From assembly GCA_018449595.1 (NCBI GenBank), contig JAAVUU010000001.1:496001-560000 (forward strand): a stretch of DNA of 64,000 nt, written 5' to 3'. The DNA is from Rhizobiales bacterium dw_265. Lineage in GTDB: Bacteria; Pseudomonadota; Alphaproteobacteria; Micropepsales; Micropepsaceae. The position numbers and the translations under genes are program-made. Each line of letters begins with the position of its first letter. Within the stretch, counting starts at the first letter, position 1. A model generated the notes under the pieces. The model did no database searches, was not told where the DNA came from, and saw only the letters and a list, made by a program, of their open reading frames with translations. Positions 26,548 to 36,398 of the stretch are shown here, piece by piece.

Positions 26548-27407
26548 CGCGGCGGCGGCGGCGCGTCATAGCGGTCGTCGCCGCGCGCCGAGCCCGGAGC
26601 CGAAATCAGCCGCACCACCACGCGGCGGTTGCGCGGCTCGCGCACCTGGTCGCCGGTCTGCACCGCCGGGTCGCTTTCGCCCAGGCCCTGGGTCTCGATA
26701 CGGCCGCGGGTGACGCCCTCGCGCGCCAGCACATCGGCCACGGCGCGGGCACGGGCGTCGGACAGCGCCTGGTTGTGCGCGCGGCTGCCGCTGGTGTCGG
26801 TGTGGCCTTCCACGATCAGGCGGGCATCCGGCTCGTTCCGGGCGGCGTCGGCGATCTCGTTCAGCGCCGCATCGGCGTCACGCGAGATGCGGGACGAATC
26901 CAGGTCGAACAGCACGCTGTCGGGTAGCTCGAAATCCGTCTCGCCCTGGCGATGGGTGACATGCCAGCGGCTCTGATCGGGCTGCGCCATGGCCTGATCC
27001 GGCGGGGGCGGCGGGGGCGGCGCATCGTCATAGTCCGGATAATCCGGCGGATAGGGCGGCGCGTAATAATCGGCATAGGGATCGGCGTAATAGGGCCAGG
27101 CATCGCCCCAGTAATCGGAGCCATAGCAGCAGCCGAAGCCAAAGCCGTAACCGCCATAATAGCCGCGATAGCCGCCGCGATAGCCGTAACCGCCACGATA
27201 GCCGTAGCCGCCGCGATGGCCGCCACCGTGGTAACCGCCGCCACCGTGAAAACCGCCACCGCCATGAAAGCCACCGCCGCCGCCATGGAACCCGCCACCG
27301 CCGCCGTGACCGCCGCCACCACCGTGACCGCCACCATGCTGCGCCAGGGCCGGTGTCGCGAGCAGCGCCGCGCCGGCCAGAAGGGCGATGCCCAGAATCT
27401 TCTTCAT
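26544..27407 (-). CDS. OmpA-family protein with Gly/His/Tyr-rich N-terminal region
   Basis: A signal peptide (ILGIALLAGAALLATPALA) is followed by about 60 residues of GGGFHGGGG-type repeats, a Tyr/Gly stretch, then a Pro-run linker. The C-terminal OmpA peptidoglycan-binding domain spans ~155-270: VLFDLDSSRISRDADAAL, IVEGHTDTSGSRAHNQALSD and EPRNRRVVVRL. OmpA-like domains bind diaminopimelate in peptidoglycan, so this is probably an envelope-anchored protein. The Gly/His region is of unknown function and may bind metal. It is the last gene of a cluster of three similar Gly/Tyr-rich exported proteins. Confidence 0.85.
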   Translation of the reverse strand: MKKILGIALLAGAALLATPALAQHGGGHGGGGGHGGGGGFHGGGGGFHGGGGFHGGGGYHGGGHRGGYGYRGGYGYRGGYRGYYGGYGFGFGCCYGSDYWGDAWPYYADPYADYYAPPYPPDYPDYDDAPPPPPPPDQAMAQPDQSRWHVTHRQGETDFELPDSVLFDLDSSRISRDADAALNEIADAARNEPDARLIVEGHTDTSGSRAHNQALSDARARAVADVLAREGVTRGRIETQGLGESDPAVQTGDQVREPRNRRVVVRLISAPGSARGDDRYDAPPPPR

Positions 27408-27479
27408 GATTATTCTCCCGATACTAAGATTGCAAAATGAGGCCGGCTACCTGAACTGTAGCTGAACGAAACAGGGCAT

Positions 27480-28127
27480 TCAGCGGCCATGGTGCCCGCC
27501 GCCGTGGCCGCCCGCGTTGTGGCCACCGCCATTCCAGTTGTGGCCGCCGCCGCCAGACTGCGGTTGGGACTGTGCGGCCTGCTGCCGGTAGTGGTCGCCG
27601 CCGCGCCAGCCGCCGCCATTGCCGCCACCGAAGCCGCGATTGGCGAAAGCCTGCGCCTGGACATTGCGCTGGGCGAAGTTGCCGCGCTGATAGCCGCCGC
27701 GATTCACAAAGCCGCCGCGCGCCGCCAAACCGTGACTGCGGAACTGGTCGCGGCCCAGCGCCGGGCCGAAATGGCCGCCACGGCTTTCGCCATAGTGCCA
27801 GCCGCCATGGACCCAGAACTGCCGGTGGCCGCCATAGTCGCGATAAAAGAACGGGCCGTTGTACCAGCCGCCGTCCCAATAGACCTCGCCGTCATAGACC
27901 GGCAGGTCGTAATAATCGTCCGGGCAGCCATAATAGGGATCGCAACTGCCGTCATCGCCGGCATAGGCCTGGTCATAAGGATCGGGCCCGTATTGCTGCG
28001 GCCCATACGGCTGCGCATAGCCCTGCGGCCCGTAATAGCCGTCGTCATAAGACTGCGCGCTTGCGGGCACCGCCAGCGCGCCTGTCACACCGAAGGCGAT
28101 GATCGCCGCTTTGGTGATGTTGCGCAT
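27480..28127 (-). CDS. Exported Gly/Tyr-rich protein
   Basis: A signal peptide (MRNITKAAIIAFGVTGALAV) and a 190-residue low-complexity mature part: first Tyr/Gln/Pro-rich (GPQGYAQPYGPQQYGPDPYD), then a conserved-looking VYWDGGWYNGPFFYRDYGG segment, then Gly/Asn/His repeats. The central part resembles short exported proteins of the YXWGXW/GWYNGP type seen in alphaproteobacteria. Function unknown; surface or periplasmic location is inferred. Confidence 0.75.
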   Translation of the reverse strand: MRNITKAAIIAFGVTGALAVPASAQSYDDGYYGPQGYAQPYGPQQYGPDPYDQAYAGDDGSCDPYYGCPDDYYDLPVYDGEVYWDGGWYNGPFFYRDYGGHRQFWVHGGWHYGESRGGHFGPALGRDQFRSHGLAARGGFVNRGGYQRGNFAQRNVQAQAFANRGFGGGNGGGWRGGDHYRQQAAQSQPQSGGGGHNWNGGGHNAGGHGGGHHGR

Positions 28128-28242
28128 CGTTTCGCTCCACTGTCCTTGCGCGGAGGATTCCGCGTGATGGCAAGCCTGTGCCTTCGCCGCTGAACCCTGT
28201 CTGAACCGATCATGTTCTCTTTGTGTTGTGGAATCCTGCGCC

Positions 28243-28300
28243 AGCTACCTCCCCATGCGCGCGCGTCAGCGCGCTTGCACATGGGGAGGTGGCCGTAGCT
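28243..28300. repeat. Long imperfect palindrome (REP-like hairpin)
   Basis: The 11-nt arms ACCTCCCCATG (28247-28257) and CATGGGGAGGT (28280-28290) are nested inside AGCTAC/GTAGCT. They enclose an inner GCGCG/GCGCG pair. It lies in the 300-nt gene-free stretch 28128-28431, which also carries a second GCGCG palindrome near 28335. It is probably a dispersed REP-type element. Confidence 0.5.
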
Positions 28301-28377
28301 GGGCCTCGGGCGCGAAGCGCCCCTTAAACAAATCGCGCGCGAAGCGCGCGGGCCCAGCGAAGGCCGGAGGGGAAAAG

Positions 28378-28405
28378 AAAAAGCTCCGGCGCATGACGCC
28401 GGAGC
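28378..28405 (-). terminator. Rho-independent terminator for the minus-strand Gly-rich gene
   Basis: GCTCCGGCG (28383-28391) pairs with CGCCGGAGC (28397-28405). Read on the minus strand, the stem is followed by a T-rich run (complement of GAAAAGAAAAA). It lies about 27 nt after the stop of the gene at 28432. Confidence 0.75.
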
Positions 28406-28431
28406 CGTTTCTTCTTCCGATCGCGATGCGA

Positions 28432-28794
28432 TCAGCGATGACCGCCATGGCCGCCGCCGCCATGACCGCCACCGCCATGGAAGCCGCCACCGCCGTGGAA
28501 ACCACCGCGATAACCGCCATAGCCGCCGCGGTAGCCGCCCCAACCACGGCCGTAGCCGCCATAGCCACCGAAGTAGATGCTGGGACCGTAATAGCCGCCG
28601 TAATAATAGGGGTCATAATAGGCCGGGTACGGATAATAAGGCCGGCCATAATAGCCGCCGTAATAACCCGGGCCGCCGATGCCCACGCCGACCACCACAC
28701 GGGCCTCGGCAGGGGCGGTTGTCGCCACGGTCGTCGCGGTCGCCACGCCGGCCACCATCGCCGCGCCCAGGGCAAGTTTCGCGAAAGTCTTCAT
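28432..28794 (-). CDS. Exported Gly/Tyr/His-rich protein
   Basis: The signal peptide (LALGAAMVAGVATATTVATT) is followed by a 90-residue Gly/Tyr-rich tail ending in HGGGGHGG-type repeats. The start VVVGVGIGGPGYYGGYYGRP resembles exported alphaproteobacterial proteins with a VGVGI segment. Composition matches the two neighbouring genes and suggests a family of co-located structural or metal-binding envelope proteins. It has its own terminator. Function unknown. Confidence 0.72.
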   Translation of the reverse strand: MKTFAKLALGAAMVAGVATATTVATTAPAEARVVVGVGIGGPGYYGGYYGRPYYPYPAYYDPYYYGGYYGPSIYFGGYGGYGRGWGGYRGGYGGYRGGFHGGGGFHGGGGHGGGGHGGHR

Positions 28795-28970
28795 GTTGGT
28801 CTCCTTAAGTTCGAATGCCGTCCCTCAACTGACCTGCATTTTGAGAGGAGGCGGCTGAACCGCACATGAACAACGTCAAGACCCGCGCACCCGTTGCCCC
28901 AAAGGCCCAAATACCCTCAAAAGGCCCCAGACCTGACCGCCTGTTCATCGCCGCAAACTGCCCTGCCCAC

Positions 28971-31121
<2,151 letters not shown>

Positions 31122-31130
31122 ACCTGTCAT

Positions 31131-31164
31131 CCCGGCTAGCGAGCGTAGCGAAGCGCGAGCCGGG
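31131..31164. repeat. REP-like palindrome after groEL
   Basis: CCCGGCT (31131-31137) and AGCCGGG (31158-31164) enclose AGCGAGCGTAGCGAAGCGCG. The phrase starting TCATCCCGGCT is typical of dispersed extragenic palindromes in alphaproteobacterial genomes. Confidence 0.6.
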
Positions 31165-31184
31165 ACCCCACAGTCAGAAGTGCG

Positions 31185-31214
31185 AAAGGCCCGGTGGAAA
31201 CACCGGGCCTTTTG
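31185..31214 (+). terminator. Rho-independent terminator of groESL
   Basis: The perfect stem AGGCCCGGTG (31187-31196) / CACCGGGCCT (31201-31210) has a GAAA tetraloop and a trailing TTTTG. It marks the left boundary of the low-GC restriction-modification island. Confidence 0.9.
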
Positions 31215-31245
31215 TTTGGAGCGAGAAGTATAAGAAACATATCCG

Positions 31246-32082
31246 TTATTGATTATGCTTTTTTACCCACTCACGAGCAATTTCCGGCAATCGCTCGACA
31301 ACTTCACGGCCGAACAACACCTCAGTCACATACCCCATGTGCAGCATGTCGATTAAGCGGCACAGATAGGGTTTTCCTTTTTCCCACCAAGTAAAATGAG
31401 CATCAACAATCAACAAATGTTCGACGGATATGCCTTCCGCCATTCGGAGGTTTTTCAACTCCATTCCATCGAGTAAAGTTTCATAAACTCCATCAGCGAC
31501 CCGGCTACCGAAAGTCGTGGTGTAATAATATTCCTTGATTTCCCAAATAGCGGTTGGGTTGACGGTCGAAGGAAATGCGCCGTCCACCCTCCGCGAAAGC
31601 GTACGGAGGGGAGCGCCATTGCCGGTGAACGTAGTAAGTTCACCGGGATCAAATTCCACATCAAGGCCATTCACATTCTCTTCGATCATCATATTGACCA
31701 GCCCCGTTAGATAGGCGCTGGCCTTCTTCTCGCCTTTTTGCTTGTTCATTGGAATAAGACATTTCGGATTAAGTCGCTTGAAGTGCGACTCAAACAACTT
31801 CTTAGCGGCATCGGCATCCATCAAATTTGGCTCTACGTGCTTCGTCAATATTTCGGCTCTAGCCAAAAAATAATCGACCAACTCCGTTGCCAAAATTGTG
31901 GGCTTGCCGTCTTTGATAATTGCCGCTTCGTCTAGATTCAAATCTCTGAACGCCTTAGCAATCCTCCCTACTGTTGGTACAATGATTGCGCCTTTCTTGC
32001 TGTAGCCAATCTTTTGACTCAGCGAGCGAACGCAAGCCCAAAACGATTCCGGCTTCTGAAGAAATTTCTCAATGGGTTTCAT
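31246..32082 (-). CDS. Putative type II restriction endonuclease
   Basis: The 278-residue protein is AT-rich relative to its surroundings. It carries a PD-(D/E)xK-like active site: D167 in RRVDGAFPS, then E181-I-K183 in [10 protein letters not shown]. The flanking gene order (nuclease, overlapping XRE controller, divergent adenine methyltransferase) is that of a type II restriction-modification system. The recognition sequence is unknown; the cognate methylase belongs to the D12 class. The start overlaps the controller's stop (ATGA), so expression of the nuclease follows the controller. I do not recognise a named REase subfamily with certainty. Confidence 0.78.
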   Translation of the reverse strand: MKPIEKFLQKPESFWACVRSLSQKIGYSKKGAIIVPTVGRIAKAFRDLNLDEAAIIKDGKPTILATELVDYFLARAEILTKHVEPNLMDADAAKKLFESHFKRLNPKCLIPMNKQKGEKKASAYLTGLVNMMIEENVNGLDVEFDPGELTTFTGNGAPLRTLSRRVDGAFPSTVNPTAIWEIKEYYYTTTFGSRVADGVYETLLDGMELKNLRMAEGISVEHLLIVDAHFTWWEKGKPYLCRLIDMLHMGYVTEVLFGREVVERLPEIAREWVKKHNQ

Positions 32083-32321
32083 CGCAGCGCGCCCGCGCGC
32101 TGCTCAAGTACCGCAACTAACTCCGTCAGCGAGATTTCGAGAGCGACACAAACCCTTTGTGCCTCGACCAAATCGAGCTTCCTCTCGCCGCTCTCATATT
32201 TGCTGACAAATGATTGCGGGACGCCAAGACGGCTTGCAACTTCCGCCTGCTTAAGACCCACGCGCTTGCGAAAAGTCTTTAGCAAATCTCCAATTACCGC
32301 TTGCTGTTGTACATGTCCCAT
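32079..32321 (-). CDS. XRE-family controller protein of the R-M system
   Basis: The 80-residue helix-turn-helix protein has the core [20 protein letters not shown] then [19 protein letters not shown]. Size and location match C proteins that delay nuclease expression until host DNA is methylated. The ATG at 32321 is preferred over an upstream in-frame TTG at 32342. It is transcribed with the nuclease and divergently from the methyltransferase; palindromic operators lie between them. Confidence 0.88.
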   Translation of the reverse strand: MGHVQQQAVIGDLLKTFRKRVGLKQAEVASRLGVPQSFVSKYESGERKLDLVEAQRVCVALEISLTELVAVLEQRAGALR

Positions 32322-32354
32322 TAGAATCGTGCTTTGATTCAATGGGTATTGCTA

Positions 32355-32389
32355 TATATCCAAATTCAGGATATCCCATATTGGGATAT
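32355..32389. promoter_or_regulatory. Paired palindromic operators between controller and methyltransferase
   Basis: ATATCCCA-TAT-TGGGATAT (32371-32389) is a perfect 8-bp inverted repeat. TATATCC (32355-32361) with GGATAT (32369-32374) forms an overlapping second one. This doubled arrangement in the divergent promoter region is like C-box operators of controller-regulated R-M systems. Confidence 0.65.
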
Positions 32390-32411
32390 ATTTTACACTT
32401 CGGGTCACAGA

Positions 32412-33320
32412 ATGAAGCAATCCGCCCTGCCTTTGGAGACGCCTGAAGATTGGATTGGTCAAGTTGACTATCCGACAACTTGGAGTGCGCCCAAAGGCCA
32501 AGTCTTAAAATGGATAGGTAATAAACAGCGCTTTGCAGCGAGCATCATTTCTCATTTTCCGCTTCGCTATCGAACCTACTTCGAGCCGTTTTTCGGCTCT
32601 GGTGCTGTATTGGCGACCATGTATCCCCGCAAAGCGGAAGCATCAGATATTTTCGGGCCCTTGGTTGGAATTTGGAAAGCGGTGCAACTACAACCAGCGT
32701 TAGCCAAACACTGGTATTTTGAGCGCCATCAGATGACGGGGCTTCTGGGGAAAGAAGGCGCCTATTCAGCAATCTTGGAAAGATATAATACAAAGCCAAA
32801 TCCTGCAGACCTGCTGTTTTTAAGCAGGGCGTGTTACGGCGGCGTCGTCCGCTTTCGTATGAAGGATGGCTTTATGTCCACGCCTTGCGGCCCGCACACT
32901 TTGATGCCTCCTGACAAGTTCGATGTCCGAGTAGACGATTGGAACGAACGTCTTTCTGGCACTCAAATTTTTGAACGACCTTTTGAGGAAGCGATTTCGC
33001 GCGCTGGGGAGGGAGACGTAGTTTATTGCGATCCTCCGTATACTCATAGCCAAACAATACTTTACGGCGCGCAGAAATTTGACCTTGATAGAATGTTCAA
33101 ATCAATCGAAGCCGCAAAGAGGCGAGGGGCGTTTGTTGCCGTAAGTATCGACGGCTCGAAGAAGTCTGGGAACCAGATTTGCGATATACTCATCCCTCGA
33201 AGCTTGTTTGCTCGTGAGGCTATGCTGACGGTAGGCCGCTCCATGCTTCGTCGATTTCAAATGGAAGGCGCTACTCTGGAAAAGGAAGTTGTCAGAGACC
33301 GCTTGCTCCTTACGCACTGA
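32412..33320 (+). CDS. D12-class DNA adenine N6-methyltransferase (Dam family)
   Basis: The 302-residue protein has the SAM-binding motif KWIGNK at 33-38 followed by YFEPFFGSGAVLATMYP. The catalytic motif is DPPY (near residue 206) in VVYCDPPYTHSQTILYG. These define the D12/Dam group of N6-adenine methylases. It presumably protects the host site cut by the adjacent nuclease. Low GC and divergent orientation from the controller/nuclease pair support horizontal acquisition of the whole unit. The ATG at 32412 is chosen over an upstream frame that would run through the operator region. Confidence 0.92.
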   Translation: MKQSALPLETPEDWIGQVDYPTTWSAPKGQVLKWIGNKQRFAASIISHFPLRYRTYFEPFFGSGAVLATMYPRKAEASDIFGPLVGIWKAVQLQPALAKHWYFERHQMTGLLGKEGAYSAILERYNTKPNPADLLFLSRACYGGVVRFRMKDGFMSTPCGPHTLMPPDKFDVRVDDWNERLSGTQIFERPFEEAISRAGEGDVVYCDPPYTHSQTILYGAQKFDLDRMFKSIEAAKRRGAFVAVSIDGSKKSGNQICDILIPRSLFAREAMLTVGRSMLRRFQMEGATLEKEVVRDRLLLTH

Positions 33321-33428
33321 CCCCCATTTTGAGATGTCAAGGCGTCTTCCTCGGCCAGGCGGTGCCTTCATTGTCCACCGGCGAGCTGCGGGGCGATGGC
33401 GCCCGGCCAAGCGAAATCCCGCGGCGGC

Positions 33429-33453
33429 GGAACATCGCCCGCGCCGGCGCGTT
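33429..33453 (+). promoter_or_regulatory. EcfG-type general-stress promoter
   Basis: GGAAC (33429-33433), exactly 16 nt, then CGTT (33450-33453) match the consensus for the alphaproteobacterial general-stress sigma factor EcfG. It lies 66 nt upstream of the small-protein ATG at 33519. Confidence 0.6.
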
Positions 33454-33518
33454 CCCGCAGGTAGCGGAATCCCTGCGGGTCCATCCGCAGATGTGTCCGC
33501 GATCTTCAGGAGATGCCC

Positions 33519-33692
33519 ATGACCGACAAGACCAAGACCCCGGACGAGATCAAGAAAGAGAACGCCGCCGTGCCGCATCCCGGCATGCTGGGCGACGGGA
33601 CCGAGGAGCAAAACCTGAACCAGCCCGGCAACCCCGATGCCCGCATCGTGGAAGACGAACTGGACGCCGCCTTCGCGCCGATCAAGAAATAG
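33519..33692 (+). CDS. Small hydrophilic stress-type protein
   Basis: A 57-residue charged protein (NAAVPHPGMLGDGTEEQNLN, then EDELDAAFAPIKK) without hydrophobic segments. AGGAG sits 7 nt before the ATG and an EcfG-type promoter lies upstream, so it is likely induced in the general stress response. Family unknown to me. Confidence 0.65.
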   Translation: MTDKTKTPDEIKKENAAVPHPGMLGDGTEEQNLNQPGNPDARIVEDELDAAFAPIKK

Positions 33693-34002
33693 CCATCGCG
33701 GCATGGCGAGTTGCCCGGTTGGGGCGCTCGCCAGTTCCGCCATGTCGGCTACCCCCGGCCGCCGTTGCCGGCATCATGGCTGGCCGCCTCCCGGCCCTTC
33801 GCTTGCGCTCCGGGCGTTCGTCGCTCGAAATGGTTCGCAGAATCATTTCGTTCGCGCTTCGCGCCCGAAACGCCCGCGGTCCCGGCGGAATCGGGTCCGC
33901 GAAACGTGGGACAGGCCCGCGCTGCCCTGTCCATCAAACTGTCGTTAACGAGTCCGGCTTAGGGTGACGCTGTTTCAGCCAATGCCATCGGAAAGCATTC
34001 CC
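33693..34002. other. Gene-free stretch with an extended inverted repeat
   Basis: No convincing gene is present. TCGAAATG around 33825-33832 pairs with CATTTCG at 33844-33850, nested inside GGGCGTT/AACGCCC further out. This gives a roughly 65-nt imperfect palindrome rich in GCGCTTCGCGC, probably a dispersed palindromic element. The PilZ gene promoter must lie in the right end. Confidence 0.5.
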
Positions 34003-34377
34003 ATGTCTGCCCACCGCCAGCCCCTGCCGGCCGCGACTGCCCGAAACCGGCGCGATCATGACCGCACGGCCCTGCGGCTGCCCGGCCAGCTTTACGTCCC
34101 CGCGGAGCAATCCGCGCAAAGCTGCACGGTCACCGACCTGTCGGCCGGCGGTGTGCGCCTGACGTGCGCGGAAATGCTCCCCGCCTCCACTTCGGTGATC
34201 CTGCATATCGAAGGCTTCGGCCGCTTCGAGGCGGTGACCGTACACTTCACCGACGGCGCCCTGAGCCTGCGCTTTGCCTGCAGCCAGGCACGCCAGAAAC
34301 GCCTGCTCAAGCAGATCGACGCCTTCCTGGACCGCGGCGTCTCCGCCGCCGCCCGGTGCGGCCTGGATCTCCACTGA
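34003..34377 (+). CDS. PilZ-domain protein
   Basis: The 124-residue single-domain protein has the two c-di-GMP contact motifs of PilZ: R-x3-R in RNRRDHDRTALRLPG, and (D/N)xSxxG in TDLSAGGVRLTC. It likely binds c-di-GMP and switches a partner involved in motility or envelope functions. The ATG at 34003 follows GGAAAG by 7 nt; in-frame starts at 33964 (GTG) and 33982 are alternatives without good ribosome sites. Confidence 0.85.
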   Translation: MSAHRQPLPAATARNRRDHDRTALRLPGQLYVPAEQSAQSCTVTDLSAGGVRLTCAEMLPASTSVILHIEGFGRFEAVTVHFTDGALSLRFACSQARQKRLLKQIDAFLDRGVSAAARCGLDLH

Positions 34378-34463
34378 AGGCCCGGATCGCACCTTCCGCA
34401 GCCTGACCGCGCCCAAGGGCGCCCGGGCCGGCCGGATTCTCACCCGTTGCCGCAGGCTGGAGA

Positions 34464-35183
34464 CTAGTGGATCAGGCTATCCAGTCCGCCGAAGAAGGAG
34501 TTGATGGTCCCGCTGGCGTCAATCGAATTGGAATTGTTGATCTGGTTGAAGCTGCTGCTGCTGTTGGAATTGCTGTTGCTGTTGTGATTGCTGTTACCGT
34601 TGCTGTTGGTGTTGCTATTATTGTTGTTGTTATTGCTGCCGCCGCCCGTATTGCCGCCGCCGCAGGACGTGCCGCAGCCGCCACCGCCATAACCGCCCCC
34701 AGACCCGCCTCCCCAATGGCCGCTGGTGCTGGCGCCGCTGCTGCTGGAACTGCCGCCCGCGAAATTGAAGATGTTGGTGGTGCTGACGTTGATGTCCTTG
34801 TTGACGCTGATGTTGGTCGAACTGTCGATATATTTGGAATTGTTGATATTGACGTTGGTGCTGATATTGCTGGAATTGTTTATATTGTTGGTGACATTGA
34901 CCGGGCTGTAGACGTTCAGGCTGCGGTTGACGTTGATGTTGCTGGAATTGTTGACGTTGTTGTTGATGTTGGTCGGCGAATAGACGTTCAGCTTGCCGCC
35001 GCTGGAATGGGAGCCGGTACTGACCTGATGGCCGCCGCCGCCCGTGCTGGGCTGCCTGCAATTGACCTGGGTGCGCGGCACGCGCACGCCCGACATGCCG
35101 CCGCCAGCTTGCGCCGACAGCGCCGTCGCCAGCAATTCCACCGCGACCAGCGCGGAGGTGAGCGTGATATTTCGCCTGAGCAT
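34464..35183 (-). CDS. Exported Asn/Ser-rich repetitive protein
   Basis: A signal peptide (ITLTSALVAVELLATALSAQ) precedes a mature chain dominated by N, S, I and V. Two copies of a repeat begin LNVYSP and continue with alternating N/hydrophobic residues (NINNNVNNSSNINVN; NVTNNINNSSNISTN). Then follow a Gly/Ser segment with three cysteines and a poly-Asn/Ser tail. Alternation of Asn with V/I every second residue is what beta-solenoid or curlin-like amyloids show. I infer a secreted fibre or surface protein; there is no assigned family. The ATG at 35183 gives a proper signal peptide. Confidence 0.7.
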   Translation of the reverse strand: MLRRNITLTSALVAVELLATALSAQAGGGMSGVRVPRTQVNCRQPSTGGGGHQVSTGSHSSGGKLNVYSPTNINNNVNNSSNINVNRSLNVYSPVNVTNNINNSSNISTNVNINNSKYIDSSTNISVNKDINVSTTNIFNFAGGSSSSSGASTSGHWGGGSGGGYGGGGCGTSCGGGNTGGGSNNNNNNSNTNSNGNSNHNSNSNSNSSSSFNQINNSNSIDASGTINSFFGGLDSLIH

Positions 35184-35333
35184 GGCGACCCCTTCGGTAC
35201 AAAGAACCTCGGGCCTCACGCTTCATGGAATGTGCCAGCGATTTCGTGGCCCTGACGTCCGGTTCTGTGCCGCCACGGCACAGTTTACCTTTCGCTTTTG
35301 TCAGGAACGCAGGTTCTGCGCCAAAACGGATGG

Positions 35334-35597
35334 CTAGCGCAGATAGGGCTCGACCTTGCCCTTGTACTTCACGGTCATCGCATTGCCGTGGCGGTCCACG
35401 GTCTTGCCCACCGCCAGCCGCACCCAGCCTTCACTGACGCAATATTCCTCGACATTGTTGCGGTCCACGCCGTTGAACATCACCCCCACGCCGCGCTCCA
35501 GCAGTTCGGCATTGTGGAACGGGCTGGACGGATTGGTGGAAAGCCGGTCGGGCATCGCCGGGCTGCCCGCATTTTCATCAGTCATGCCATCGGTCAT
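35334..35597 (-). CDS. DUF3297 family protein
   Basis: The 87-residue protein matches DUF3297 over nearly its whole length: MPDRLSTNPSSPFHNAELLE, RGVGVMFNGVDRNNVEEYCV and SEGWVRLAVGKTVDRHGN. Its function is unknown; the family is common in Proteobacteria and is soluble. Internal ATGs at codons 5 and 15 are possible alternative starts. Confidence 0.88.
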   Translation of the reverse strand: MTDGMTDENAGSPAMPDRLSTNPSSPFHNAELLERGVGVMFNGVDRNNVEEYCVSEGWVRLAVGKTVDRHGNAMTVKYKGKVEPYLR

Positions 35598-35732
35598 GGA
35601 AGTGTCTTTTCAAATCGGCCCCGCTTCCTAAGCCGTCGGCGCCGCCGGCTCAAGTCCCTTGAATCGCCGGGGTTGCAAGCGGCCCGGTTTGGCCGTCAAG
35701 TCCGGCCACAAAAACCACATATGGGAAGACAC

Positions 35733-36224
35733 ATGACTTACGACATTTACGACGCCTCCATTCCGGCGCTGGTCCACATGCTGGGCAGCCTCGACACCAT
35801 CCTCGCCAAGGGCGAAGCCCATGGCGGCATCGATACCAACGAAGCACGGCTGGCGACCGACATGCTGCCGCTCAAGAACCAGATCTATATCGCCACCGAC
35901 GGGGCCAAGGGCTGCGGCGCCCGGCTGGCCGGGGTCGAGATGCCCAAATATGAAGACGTCGAGACCACCTTCCCCGAATTGCGGGCGCGCGTCGCCAAGA
36001 CCATCGCCTTCCTGAAGGGGCTGGACCGCAAGGCGTTCGCGGGCGCCGACAGCAAGGAAATCGTGCTGAAATTCTCCAGCGGGACGCAGGAATTCAGCGG
36101 CGCCGACTATGTCGCCAAATTCGTGCTGCCCAATGTCTATTTCCACATCACCACCGCCTACGGCATCCTGCGCAATCGCGGCGTGGTGCTGGGCAAGAAT
36201 GATTACCTGGGCGGCGGCCAATAG
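35733..36224 (+). CDS. DUF1993 family protein
   Basis: The 163-residue protein has the DUF1993 pattern: IYDASIPALVHMLGSLDTIL, DMLPLKNQIYIATDGAKG, and the C-terminal FVLPNVYFHITTAYGILRNR. The predicted fold is a DinB-like four-helix bundle; the family has no established activity. The gene is monocistronic with its own terminator. Confidence 0.88.
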   Translation: MTYDIYDASIPALVHMLGSLDTILAKGEAHGGIDTNEARLATDMLPLKNQIYIATDGAKGCGARLAGVEMPKYEDVETTFPELRARVAKTIAFLKGLDRKAFAGADSKEIVLKFSSGTQEFSGADYVAKFVLPNVYFHITTAYGILRNRGVVLGKNDYLGGGQ

Positions 36225-36233
36225 AAGCGAAAA

Positions 36234-36261
36234 GGGCCGGAGATAACCTCCGGCCCTTTTT
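36234..36261 (+). terminator. Rho-independent terminator
   Basis: The stem GGGCCGGAG (36234-36242) / CTCCGGCCC (36248-36256) has a 5-nt loop and TTTTT. It ends the DUF1993 transcript. Confidence 0.88.
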
Positions 36262-36398
36262 CAATCATGCGTGCAGCTAGTGCTTTGGATGCCTTGACGC
36301 TTTTGGGGGCTGGAAAAGCCCCACGGCCGGGCTTATATCTGTTTATCAGGATTGTTCTATTCTCCCCTCCCTCCCCCCGCAATCACAGGAGCCTGCCA

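Noticed and set aside
27200..27340. Dense GCC/CCACC-type repeats resembling a tandem-repeat or CRISPR array
   Set aside because: They are the codons of the Gly/His-rich segment of the OmpA-family protein; there are no unique spacers.
34540..34980. Repetitive GTTGTTGTT/GATGTTG tract as a possible microsatellite or CRISPR
   Set aside because: The frame stays open on the minus strand and encodes the Asn/Ser-rich exported protein.
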